Shown here: positions 46,143 through 55,850 of the stretch, in pieces
Layout of the letters: each line of letters opens with the position of its first letter
How positions within the stretch are numbered: the stretch's first letter is position 1
Source: Morella rubra
Taxonomy: Eukaryota > Streptophyta > Magnoliopsida > Fagales > Myricaceae
Reading direction: 5' to 3'
DNA length: 64,000 nucleotides
Assembly: GCA_003952965.2 (NCBI GenBank)
Contig: RXIC02000491.1
Coordinates: 49,578 to 113,577, forward strand
Made by a program: the position numbers and the translations under genes
Notes under the pieces: model-generated
What the model was told of the DNA's origin: nothing
Database searches by the model: none
Seen by the model: only the letters and a program-made list of their open reading frames with translations

Positions 46143-47389
46143 AAGCAACATAGTTATCTAAGCTATGTCGCTCAAATATGTTGTAATGTCACAAATAGTT
46201 AAGGAACTAAAAGGGATGTCCAAATAAAATCATGAGTGGATTTCTAGGAAGTCCTCCCTCATGCTAGCTAGCTAGCTGATCTACGGCTCTTATGCATTAT
46301 CTGTACGCTTACGTTTTGTATCAAGAAAAACTTTTGACTGGTGTATGTATCCTTGATTATCAGCTTCTTGTCATATAAGATCTTTGTTATTATTCTTCTG
46401 TCATTTCTTTAATCGGTCGTCAACTATATCACCTCTCCAAACTAGCTAGGATTCTTGTGGGTGGCTGTGGACGTGTGTAACTATGAATGCTAAAGAAATC
46501 TTGACTTCAAAAATATGGAGATCACAGATAATCTTTTTCTCCTCCACTATCCGGTCCCCAAAGGCGACTCCTTTGTCTGGTGCTGGTGAGAATTCTTCAG
46601 TCAATATATAATTGGGATCTTCATGGGGCTGATTGCATGGGTACGTCCTGTTGTTCATGTCAGCGAGATATATATACGCCAACTGCACGCTCCAAACTAC
46701 TGAACCCAAAAATATGAAAAACAAAAGGTCTATTTATCGCAATGTTCAAAATCGAAAAAAAAAAAAGAAAAAAAAAACAGTTCAAGTACATAATACTAGC
46801 CAAAAATTGAACAAAAATTTATAAAGACAAAGTGCTGAACAGTTCTAAATTGTAGGAAATAAGCATGTTTATTCATCTTACCGTTAATCTAATTAAGTTA
46901 TTCTTGATCTGAACGAGTTTCAAGATAAACAAAAACGAATACAAATAAATTCTTAATAAGCAAGTGTATTTCACAAAAGATCTTAGAATCCCTATTCATG
47001 AGAACAAGTACTGTTCCTCTGTGATCGCTTCAGGACCTAGGAGATCGTGAAAAATACTCAGATCAAAGCGTCTAATCTAAAACATTAATGTCTTACTAGT
47101 TGGCCAGCAATAATTTGAAGTTGACGTTGAAAATGCTATATACCAAGATGTGTCACTCGAATTTGACCCTTCAGCGTTTGCGGCAGTCGGCCAACGTTGG
47201 TGCTTAGCCATTTCAGGCAAGCACCGAATTTGACCTTCAATATATGGTCTCTCATGACTCATCCATTAATATCACTACGTACAAAGACAATGATTGCTCA
47301 ACACCCAACGGCAACGTAGGGTCGCATATATTGATCTTTCTTCCACATGCTCATTAATTGTTAAGCTCTCTTGATCAGCCTAACAATAT
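46143..47389. other. Intergenic region between GRP copies 1 and 2
   Basis: Contains the GRP1 3' UTR (AAATAAAATCATG near 46215). About 46715-47110 resembles 42790-43200. 47290-47380 is the remaining promoter of the GRP2 pseudogene (CAACACCCAACGGCAACGTA). A minus-strand frame at 46446-46724 starts hydrophobic and contains NRTYPCNQPHEDPNY; I do not recognise it. Confidence 0.5.
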
Positions 47390-47644
47390 TTGTCATTTTA
47401 CAAGTGCGCGGAGGTCGCCACAGAGGGAAGTGAGCTGGTAATTGATGCCAAATACGGTGGTGGATACAGAGGATACCCAGGGGGCGGCCGTGGAGGTTAT
47501 GGCGGCGGCGGTCGAGGTGGGTATGGTGGTGGCGGGCGCGGTGCTACTATGGCTGTTGCAGTAGCAGTTACTATGGAAGGTGCAGCTCTTATGCTTGTGA
47601 AGCTGTTGATCATGAACAAAAACGCCTCAGAGTTTTGCTTTTGA
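47390..47644 (+). pseudogene. GRP copy 2, promoter-to-exon-2 deletion pseudogene
   Basis: Only exon 2 survives. Its intron end (TAACAATATTTGTCATTTTA, then the exon at GCGGAGGTCGCC) is joined directly to promoter DNA at about 47382-47388, so the TATA box, leader, exon 1 and most of the intron are gone. The protein begins [20 protein letters not shown] and has fewer glycine repeats. A frameshift after GGGGRG puts the Cys-rich tail into another frame (ATMAVAVAV). In the correct frame remnants of YYG and CSSYA are visible, but the spacing is shortened. Non-functional. Confidence 0.8.
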
Positions 47645-48668
47645 TGGAAATTTTTGTAGACAAAATGAAAAAAAAAAAAAAAAAACAAAGGCTTATAATA
47701 TTCTTTTTCTCAAATTATTGTTGCCTCTGCTAGAGCGGCAGAGCCTAGTGGTAGTAATTGGTTTCTTCAAGGGTACTTTTTTTAGGGTTCGGATCTTTGG
47801 ATCCGTTTAGAGTTGGGCCTTCAGGCCTATTTGCTGCTTCGTACTTCATGTCCCGTAGTCCGCTACCTAGGTTTTAGGGCTTCTCTCACCCAGCCCACTA
47901 ACTTGATCGTGGGCCTTTGAGGCTTGGAGCATGCAGTCTATACTTTAATTACCGAGTAGGCCAGCATGGCCCAGTCTCTTATTTAGACTTTGCTCTGTTT
48001 CTGGTTAGCAGCTTTACAGAGAAATCCAAGTAAAAGATCAACGTTTCATTTAAATTGCTATAAATAGGGCGTGAGAAGATCGTCGCAGCTCTATCCTATT
48101 TATAGGGATCAAGGGTACATGCGTGTCTGTTAGGGAAATGAACAGACACTAAAGTCTCTCAACCATTATCACCACCTACCATATGAGATGTAAAAGTCAT
48201 GGATTACCTATAAGCATAAGAAAAAATCGAATAAAATCACAGGGCTAGCAGGGCTTGGTTCCACTCACATTCATTAGTTTTAAAGTTAAGAGTTGGCTTG
48301 ACCTTGGGTCTGGGGGATAGGATTGAGATTACTAGGTGGCTTTGTTGGTAGTGGCAGAATTAATTGTACTCGTTTATGTTAGTTAAAAAATTGAGTATGA
48401 TGTAAAGACCCTCGTAGAGATAATACAAAGTAGATATAAACAAAAAAGAGTTTGAAATTACTAAAAGATGAGAAAACACTCATATTCTCTATTTTTAAAA
48501 CAAATATATTTTTATTTTAGAAGTACTGTTCATTACGTGAGAACTAGAGTTTAAGATACAATTGTTGGACTTTTTTTTTTAGTTTTTAAAAAGTTTTAAA
48601 TGAATATTTAAAATTTGACAAACTAAAAATGAAATGTTATTGTTAAATATTCAAGGTCAAAATTTGTA

Positions 48669-48957
48669 TTTCAAAATCCTAAGAGGCTAAAAAATGGTTA
48701 GAGGGGACATTTTTGAAAATTTTGGGGGTCCAAGAATATATCTCAAAAATTGGCATATGGGCAAAGGAGGGGGCACTTTTCAAAATCTTTGGGAAGGTTG
48801 TGCCCTCTGTTTCCCTCCTTCTGCCATTGTTTACTGGTACTGTAGTGACGGACTCATCCAATGAATAGTAGCTTTGGCACAAACAAGATATTGTGCTCCT
48901 ATGATTGCCCAGCAACTTTAGCTCAAACTGGATATTTTGCTCCTTTAATCCTGGTGA
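48669..48957. repeat. 289-bp tandem repeat, unit 1
   Basis: Begins TTTCAAAATCCTAAGAGGCT and contains GCAAAGGAGGGGGCACTTTT, TGGGAAGGTTGTGCCCTCTG and ACAAACAAGATATTGTGCTC. Unit 2 follows without a gap. The last part of the unit (AGCTCAAACTGGATATTTTG) is itself repeated in diverged form after unit 2. Confidence 0.9.
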
Positions 48958-49251
48958 TTTCAAAATTCCAAGAGGCTAAAAAACATGGTCATTAGAGGAC
49001 AAATTTTTGAAAATTTAGTGGGGTTCAACAAAAACCTCTTCTAGACAATTTAGCCATTCATGCAAAGGAGGGGGCACTTTTCAAAATCTTTGGGAAGGTT
49101 GTGCCCTCTGTTTTCCTCCTTCTGTCATTGTTTACTAGTACTGTAATGACGGACTCATCTAATGAATAGTAGCTTTGGCACAAACAAGATATTGTGCTCC
49201 TATAATTGCCCAGCAACTTTAGCTCAAACTGGATATTTTGCTCCTTTAATC
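48958..49251. repeat. 289-bp tandem repeat, unit 2
   Basis: About 294 bases, matching unit 1 throughout, with the best-conserved half being the GGAGGGGGCACTTTTCAAAA to CTCCTTTAATC part. It lies about 210 bases upstream of the GRP3 TATA box. Confidence 0.9.
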
Positions 49252-49459
49252 GTCCAGTGTGCAGTAGATTTGGCTCAAACCAAATATTGTGCTCTGATAG
49301 TCACCCTCGGGAAAAATAGTTACCTTGATTGCCTCCCTTCCCTTTTTCTAAATAAAAAAAACACAGACAACGACCTGCTCAACATCCAACCACGACGTAG
49401 GATGGCAGGATCTCCTTAATTTCATTTCCTCATTAAATGTTACGCTCTCTTTATCGGCC

Positions 49460-49467
49460 TATAAATA
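49460..49467 (+). promoter_or_regulatory. TATA box of GRP copy 3
   Basis: TATAAATA within TCGGCCTATAAATAGAGAAA, 80 bases before the start codon and identical in context to GRP copy 1. Confidence 0.75.
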
Positions 49468-49539
49468 GAGAAAAGAAAGCCATGGCCTTTATCATCTCTC
49501 TACAATATTTTCTCTGACTAATAGAGCTTTCTAAGAGAA

Positions 49540-50358
49540 ATGGGTTCCAAGGCTTTTCTTAATTTGCTAGGTCTCATGTTTGCCATTGCGCTCCTCATCT
49601 CTTCGGATGTGGCGGCCAGGGAATTGGCTGAGACTACCTCTGAACAACACGGTGCGTTACGATCACTACATCTTGTCCCAGCTTGGTGACATTTATTTGT
49701 TACACATTTCCATCGGCAGTACTTTTTGTGTTACACTTAAGTATTATAGTCACGCACAAGTCTAATTTTTCTCCCCAGTTAGGTATCAACTATGAATGGG
49801 TGAGCTAACGAATAGAATAAGAACAATTCAGCACATTGGGCTAAGCATCTATAGAGCAGCATTTGTTTGAGTTTTTGGTCGCAACATATATACGCGCAGC
49901 TTGACCAATGACAACAATTGCTAGCTTTTCATGATGTGTATAATCCATGGTATTCTCAAAATAAGACAACATATATATAGACAATTACATGATTTACATC
50001 ATACTAACAATATGTGTCATTTACACATGCAGCGGAGGCCGCTACAGGGGGAAGTCATGATCAGCTGGAAAATGATGCCAAATATGGTGGTGGATACGGA
50101 GGACAAACAGGGGGCGGCTATGGGGGATATCATGGGGGCGGATATGGAGGTTATGGTGGCGGTGGTGGAGGCGGGTATGGTGGCGGCGGCGGAGGCGGGT
50201 ATGGTGGCGGCGGTCATGGAGGTTGGCATGGTGGTGGTGGCCACGGCTGCAACTATGGCTGTTGCAGTAAGGGTTACTATGGAAGTGGCTGCGGAAGGTG
50301 CTGCTCTTATGCTGGTGAAGCTGTTGATGCAGAAACCAAAGCTGAACCTGAAAACTAG
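49540..50358 (+). CDS. Secreted glycine-rich protein with Cys-rich C-terminus (GRP copy 3)
   Basis: Exons 49540-49651 and 50033-50358 give 145 aa, with the same intron phase (after the first base of the Ala codon) as copy 1. The signal peptide covers residues 1-26 ([10 protein letters not shown] before REL). The repeat domain is longer than in copy 1, with [10 protein letters not shown] and HGG motifs, and the tail is GCNYGCC...[13 protein letters not shown] ending EPEN. The role is as for copy 1: an apoplastic, WAK-ligand-type GRP by family resemblance to AtGRP3. The core promoter is kept, but upstream DNA is displaced by a 1.1-kb insertion, so its expression may differ from copy 1. Most of its exon 2 and its 3' flank are duplicated at 52068. 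Confidence 0.88.
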
Positions 50359-51117
50359 CTAAAAGGAACATATATAGTTATCTAAGCTATATATGTCGCT
50401 CAAATTAATATGTTGTAATGTTATAATAATTAAAGAACTAAAAGGGGTGTGCGTCCAAATAAAATCATGACTGGAATATGTCTATGAAATCCTCCCTCAT
50501 GCCTAGCTCTACGGTTATTATGCATGTATATCTGTATGCGTATGTACGTTCTGTATCTAGAAAAACTTTTGAGGGGGTGCATCCTTGATTAATTATCATG
50601 AGCTTTCGTGTCACATAATTTATGATCTTTGTTATATATATATTATTCTTCTGTCATTACCTTAAGGAATCGGATTGGACTGAAGTTTTTTTTGTTTTTT
50701 TTTGATACCACCGTCAAGTAAAATACCAAAAACTCCTCGGACAACTAATTTTGGCGACAAAATGATAAAACAAAAGCTTCTAATATTCTTTTTCTCAAAT
50801 TCTAATACATATGAATAATTAGAATAATTAGAATAATCCTAGATTTTATGTTTTGCTGGCCTGCTATCCCCTTGGATAAACTAACAAAGATAAGCGGGAA
50901 GGGAGAGGGACATGGACCCATGATCTCCCACAAAAGCCTTATTGATGAAGAAATATATATATATAAGCTGCTCTCTTTTCTTCATTTAATTTATTGAAAA
51001 AATCCCGCCCCTAAAGGGTACTATATTTATTGTTAGGGACTATTTTTAGTTGGCTATACTTCACATGTAATTTAGTTTATTTCTTGAGATATTAAGGTGT
51101 TTCGAAGCTTTTATGAA
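50097..51117. repeat. GRP3 half-exon plus 3' flank duplication, copy 1
   Basis: Nearly identical to 52068-53079. It starts at CGGAGGACAAACAG in GRP3 exon 2, runs through the stop codon and 3' flank, and continues into LTR sequence that begins TGTTAGGGACTATTTTTAG at 51031. Differences are a few small indels in T-runs and an extra AATTAGAAT unit near 50820. Confidence 0.93.
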
Positions 51118-52067
51118 GAATTGAAGATAGAAGTAAAAGGCTGAGTTTTTACCCAGAAATGTCAAGTTAGCTGGAAGTTAGACGCAAGTCAGACAGAAGC
51201 GCGATTTGGGCACTGCAGTAACAGAATTGGTTAGTCCGTTTATAACTATATGGATGATGTCATGAAAGACCCAAAAAGTCCTGGACCCTCCACTAAAACT
51301 GTTAGTCACCCAGAGCTTATAACTCCCTTGATTCTATTACGAAACTTCGTTCAGAAAAATCAAGAAATACCGTGCTTCTACGTGAAACTTTCTCTTGCAT
51401 ATTTCTGCCCCTTTTTCTGAGCTTTCCTATGTATGAACTGAGAATAGAGCCTTAAAGATAAAACCCCTCTCTTAGATAGTTCAATAGATTGATCACCGTA
51501 GTTATTTTTTCCATGGAGGATGTCATGAAAGACCCAAAAAGCCCTTGGACACCTCCACTTAAACCGTGAGTCACCCATAGATTCTTATAACTTTCCCTTG
51601 ATTTGCTATTACGAAGGATCCAAGTTTAGAAAAATCAAGAAATACCGTGCCTTCTATGTGAAAGGACTTTCTCTTGAATATTTCTAACAAGGTAAAGATT
51701 GTTCTGAGCTTTTCCTATGTAGAGGTTCTCCTTAAAGATAAACCTCTCTCTTTAGGATTCAGAGTCCAATAGATTGATCACCGTAGTTATTTTTTCCAAA
51801 AGAGATTCAAGACTTTTGGATATTTGCTGATTCTTGAGTCTTGAAGGTCACAAGTGCCAAGTTTGAAAAGCTAGTGTTGCTGTTATTGTGAGTTTGCAAT
51901 GGAGAGAAGGCAAGAAATGAATGTTTAGAGCTTTTCTCTTTGGTACCAAAAGATTTGTTGATGGATGAGGTTTGATATTCCCTTGTTCATTGGAGCTAAT
52001 CGAATGGTAAGTTGTTTGGGTAAGAAAATTTTGTGGTGTAGGTGGTTTTAAAGGGTATGAATTGAGT
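51031..52067 (+). mobile_element. Truncated, internally duplicated Sirevirus LTR
   Basis: Begins at the LTR terminus TGTTAGGGAC, as in the complete element at 52993. From about 51228 it contains two successive copies of the same LTR segment (ATGATGTCATGAAAGACCCA at about 51253, and GGATGTCATGAAAGACCCAA at about 51518), each running to the GATTGATCACCGTAGTTATT landmark. It then continues in diverged LTR sequence and is cut at 52067, where GRP exon 2 sequence resumes. No PBS or internal coding part follows. Either a scrambled LTR or an assembly patch. Confidence 0.75.
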
Positions 52068-52329
52068 CGGAGGACAAACAGGGGGCGGCTATGGGGGATA
52101 TCATGGGGGCGGATATGGAGGTTATGGTGGCGGTGGTGGAGGCGGGTATGGTGGCGGCGGCGGAGGCGGGTATGGTGGCGGCGGTCATGGAGGTTGGCAT
52201 GGTGGTGGTGGCCACGGCTGCAACTATGGCTGTTGCAGTAAGGGTTACTATGGAAGTGGCTGCGGAAGGTGCTGCTCTTATGCTGGTGAAGCTGTTGATG
52301 CAGAAACCAAAGCTGAACCTGAAAACTAG
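52068..52329 (+). pseudogene. GRP copy 4, partial duplicate of GRP3 exon 2
   Basis: The last 87 codons of GRP copy 3, apparently base-identical by eye, including the Cys-rich tail and stop codon. No signal peptide, first exon or promoter precedes it; the 5' neighbour is LTR sequence. It is part of the 52068-53079 duplication and is not expected to yield a secreted protein. Confidence 0.88.
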
Positions 52330-53079
52330 CTAAAAGGAACATATATAGTTATCTAAGCTATATATGTCGCTCAAATTAATATGTTGTAATGTTATAATAA
52401 TTAAAGAACTAAAAGGGGTGTGCGTCCAAATAAAATCATGACTGGAATATGTCTATGAAATCCTCCCTCATGCCTAGCTCTACGGTTATTATGCATGTAT
52501 ATCTGTATGCGTATGTACGTTCTGTATCTAGAAAAACTTTTGAGGGGGTGCATCCTTGATTAATTATCATGAGCTTTCGTGTCACATAATTTATGATCTT
52601 TGTTATATATATATTATTCTTCTGTCATTACCTTAAGGAATCGGATTGGACTGAAGTTTTTTGTTTTTTTTTTTGATACCACCGTCAAGTAAAATACCAA
52701 AAACTCCTCGGACAACTAATTTTGGCGACAAAATGATAAAACAAAAGCTTCTAATATTCTTTTTCTCAAATTCTAATACATATGAATAATTAGAATAATC
52801 CTAGATTTTATGTTTTGCTGGCCTGCTATCCCCTTGGATAAACTAACAAAGATAAGCGGGAAGGGAGAGGGACATGGACCCATGATCTCCCACAAAAGCC
52901 TTATTGATGAAGAAATATATATATATAAGCTGCTCTCTTTTCTTCATTTAATTTATTGAAAAAATCCCGCCCCTAAAGGGTACTATATTTATTGTTAGGG
53001 ACTATTTTTAGTTGGCTATACTTCACATGTAATTTAGTTTATTTCCTGAGATATTAAGGTGTTTCGAAGCTTCTATGAA
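52068..53079. repeat. GRP3 half-exon plus 3' flank duplication, copy 2
   Basis: Second copy of 50097-51117, offset by about 1.97 kb. It carries GRP copy 4, the 3' flank, the TTTAT target site and the start of the 5' LTR of the complete Copia element. Because both copies include the TTTAT/TGTTAGGG junction, the duplication came after the retroelement insertion. Confidence 0.9.
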
Positions 53080-54155
53080 GAATTGAAGATAGAAGTAAAA
53101 GGCTGAGTTTTTACCCAGAAATGTCAAGTTAGCTGGAAGTCAGACGCAAGTCAGACAGAAGCGCGATTTGGGGCACTGCAGTAACAGAAGTTGGTTAGTC
53201 CGTTTATAACTAAATGGATGACGTCATGAAAGACCCAAAAAGCCTGGACCCTCCACTAAAACCGTTAGTCACCCAGAGCTTATAACTCCCTTGATTCTAT
53301 TACGAAACTTGTTAGAAAAATCAAGAAATACCGTGCCTTCTACGTGAAACTTTCTCTTGCATATTTCTGCCCCTTTTTCTGAGCCTTCGTGTGTATGAAC
53401 TGAGAATGAGCCTTGAAGATAAAACCCCTCTCTTTAGGATTCTTAGTTCAATAGATTGATCACCGTGGTTATTTCCCAAAAGAGATTCAAGACTTTTGGA
53501 GGTTGCTGAAATCTTGAAGGTCCAAGTGCCAAGTTCGTGCGTTTGCTGTTGTTGCGAGTTCGCAATGGAGGACGGCAAGGTATGAATAGCTAGGTAAAGG
53601 TAGTTAGCTTTTTGAATGGATGAGAGGTTCTCAATCATTGGAGCAGATCCGAATGGTGTAGTTCGGGTAAGAAAACAAGTGTGTTAGACTAGGATATTGG
53701 GTATTCTTGAGTCTATGGATCACCTTGTATTTCGAGTTTGAAAAGCTAGTGAAATCGTTACCTGGCCTACGGCCCGGAGAGTTTTTCTCTCTTGAAATTT
53801 GTTTCCAAGAGATTTTCTCTTCGTAACCAAAAGATTTGTGTCTTTGTGTGGTGATTGATCTATTAATTATTGTTCTTGATTAAAGTGTTAATAATCGTGA
53901 ACTACAAACTGAATTTTCAGGTGTTCTTGTTTTAAAGAATCTTGAATATAGATTCAAACTTAATTGATTTACTGTCTGTTGGATTATTTGCATTGCTGTA
54001 AAACGTGTGTATTGAACTTACTGATCTGGTTTGTGTAGTTTGTGCAGAAAACGTATTGTTAAATTAAAAAGATTTAAAGTTTAAGCTGCAGAACCTATTC
54101 ACCCCCCCTCTAGGTTCAGTTGTTGTCGTATTGAGTCTTAAATAATTCCGTTCAA
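52993..54155 (+). repeat. 5' LTR of the Sirevirus element
   Basis: 1163 bp, from TGTTAGGG to TTCCGTTCA, with standard TG...CA ends. Matches 62604-63772 along its length, with scattered substitutions and short indels. It is followed after two bases by the primer binding site. Confidence 0.92.
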
Positions 54156-54157
54156 TT

Positions 54158-54169
54158 GGTATCAGAGCA
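54158..54169 (+). other. Primer binding site (initiator Met tRNA)
   Basis: TGGTATCAGAGC, the standard plant retrotransposon PBS complementary to the 3' end of initiator methionine tRNA, two bases after the 5' LTR. Confidence 0.9.
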
Positions 54170-54201
54170 GATCTCGATTCTTTAGACTCAAATTAGTAGA
54201 G

Positions 54202-55600
54202 ATGGATAGGAGCCATTCTCTAAGTGTTCCACCATTTTTCGATGGATCAAACTATGCTTATTGGAAAGTTAGGATGCGAGCATTCCTAAAATCCATAGAC
54301 GAAGAGTTTGGACAATAGTGACTAATGGATGGAAAAACCAACGGTTACGGTTAATGAGGTCACTAGTGAAAAGGATTCACAACTTTGGAGCACGAGTGAA
54401 AGAGAGACAGCAGGCTGGAATAATAAGGGATTAAATGCAATATTTACTAGTATGTCAGGCTGAGGAGTTTATAAGAATTTCAAATTGTGAAACGGCAAAA
54501 GAAGCTTGGGACATTCTTTGTACAACCCATGAAGGAACCAAGGCTGTTAGAGACTCAAAATTGCAGATGATTATTTCTAAGTTTGAAGAACTTAGAATGA
54601 AAGAGGATGAGTGCTTTGATGACTTTTATGGGAAACTCACTAACTTGGTAAACTCGAGTTTTAGCCTAGGAGAGAAGATGGCTGAATCCAAAGTAGTTCG
54701 TAAAGTCTTAAGTCATTACCGGAGAGATTTAGGCCTAAGGTGACTGCTATTGAAGAGAGCAAAATATTGATTCAATCAAACTAGATGAACTTGTAGGATC
54801 TCTTCAGACCTACGAAATGACTCTTCCTACAATAAAGAAAGGAAAATCCATTGCATTGAACTCAATAGAAGAGGATTCCGAATCTGAAGATGAAAGGTTT
54901 GATGAAGAAGATATGGCCTTGTTTGTTAAAAAATTTTTTAAGTTTAAGAAGGGCAGAAATTGGAAAGGCCAAAAATCTTGTACTAAGAAACCAAGCTTAG
55001 TGATGAGCAGAGGGATAAATTTGAAAAGAAAGAGTTCAAAAAGAAGCAAGGGCTTGTCACGGGTGCAAAGGCTTTGGGCACTTTAAAAATGTCCTACTTA
55101 CTTGAAATCAATATGAAGACAACACTTTCAGATTCTGACATAGAGTCAAATAAAGAAACTTCAAATAATGATAAGGTAAAGGAGTTTAATTTTGATGATG
55201 CAGAAGGAGATGGATGAGCTATTAAGACTTAAAAGAAAATAGTAAAAACTGACTAAAGGAAGTCTATGAAAAATTTCCATGTCACACTATGGCAAAATAT
55301 ATGGCCTGGAAATGAGTGCATTGAGAGGATTCATCCAAACTCAAAATTGGAATCGCTACTATCAGCAAATTGCAATGTCACGGGTGCAAAGACTTTAAAG
55401 CTGAATGTCCTACTTACTTGAAATCGTATGAAGACAACACTTTCAGATTCTGACATAGAGTCAAATTCCTCAGATGCAGAAACTTCAAATAATGATAAGG
55501 TAAATTTTCTTGCATTTACATCTCTATTAAAACTAATGAGTTTACTGATTTTGATGATGCAGAAGAAATTATCACGAGGATGTTGATGAGCTTGAGGGCT
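54202..55600 (+). pseudogene. Copia gag remnant
   Basis: Starts MDRSHSLSVPPFFDGSNYAYW, the usual Copia gag opening. It shifts frame within 40 codons (near 54300), continues with the gag/UBN2-type block AKEAWDILCTTHEGTKAVRD at 54435-54743 (EELRMKEDECFDDFYGKL), then an acidic/basic frame at 54817-55086 (DEEDMALFVKKFFKF). The zinc knuckle region (CHGCKGFGHFK) at about 55055-55095 lacks its last Cys through a small deletion. The segment around the knuckle is repeated at about 55375-55500, where AAAGCTGAATGTCCTACTTA keeps that Cys codon. Not functional. Confidence 0.8.
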
Positions 55601-55850
55601 TAAAAGAATCTTATCAAGAGTTATATAAGGAAAATGTTAAATTAAGAAGGAAAATGTCTTAACTTCTAAGAAAATAGTTCTTGTTGAAAAAGAAAGAAAT
55701 GAATTAGCTGAAAAATTAGTAGAGAAAAATGCTATGATTTATGTCTATGAATACTTCTCTAGAAGATCTAGCATCTAAACTATCAAAGAGCTGGACCTAG
55801 CTAATGAACAGCTTAAGAAATTTTCATGTGATACTAGTAAACTTAATAAA

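Larger units (their letters stand above)
48242..49361 (+). mobile_element. Inferred insertion in the GRP3 upstream region
   Basis: Comparison with GRP copy 1 shows the contiguous sequence AATAAGATCACAGACAACG split here: AATAAAATCACAG on the left at 48229-48241 and CACAGACAACG on the right from 49362. The insert ends TTTCTAAATAAAAAAAA, so a retroposon-like insertion with CACAG duplicated as target site fits. No coding domain was found in it, and it may be a composite of more than one event. Confidence 0.45.
47645..49459. other. Upstream region of GRP copy 3 carrying an insertion
   Basis: About 48185-48241 is GRP upstream DNA (AAAAGTCATGGAT, AATCGAATAAAATCACAG). The matching continuation (CACAGACAACGACCTG...) does not appear until 49362. 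The intervening 1.1 kb looks like an insertion that ends in an A-rich run and carries a direct repeat. 47690-48100 is moderately GC-rich and contains CTAGGTTTTAGGGC; nothing coding was recognised. Confidence 0.5.

Noticed and set aside
46446..46724. Minus-strand frame with NRTYPCNQPHEDPNY
   Set aside because: Hydrophobic start and a composition that could be coding, but no recognised domain and no paralogous support. The similarity to 42.8 kb lies in flanking DNA, not in this frame.
51848..52342. Minus-strand His-rich frames opposite the GRP exons (also at 50042-50371)
   Set aside because: They are the antisense shadow of GGY/GGH codon repeats; the sense strand gives the known GRP protein.
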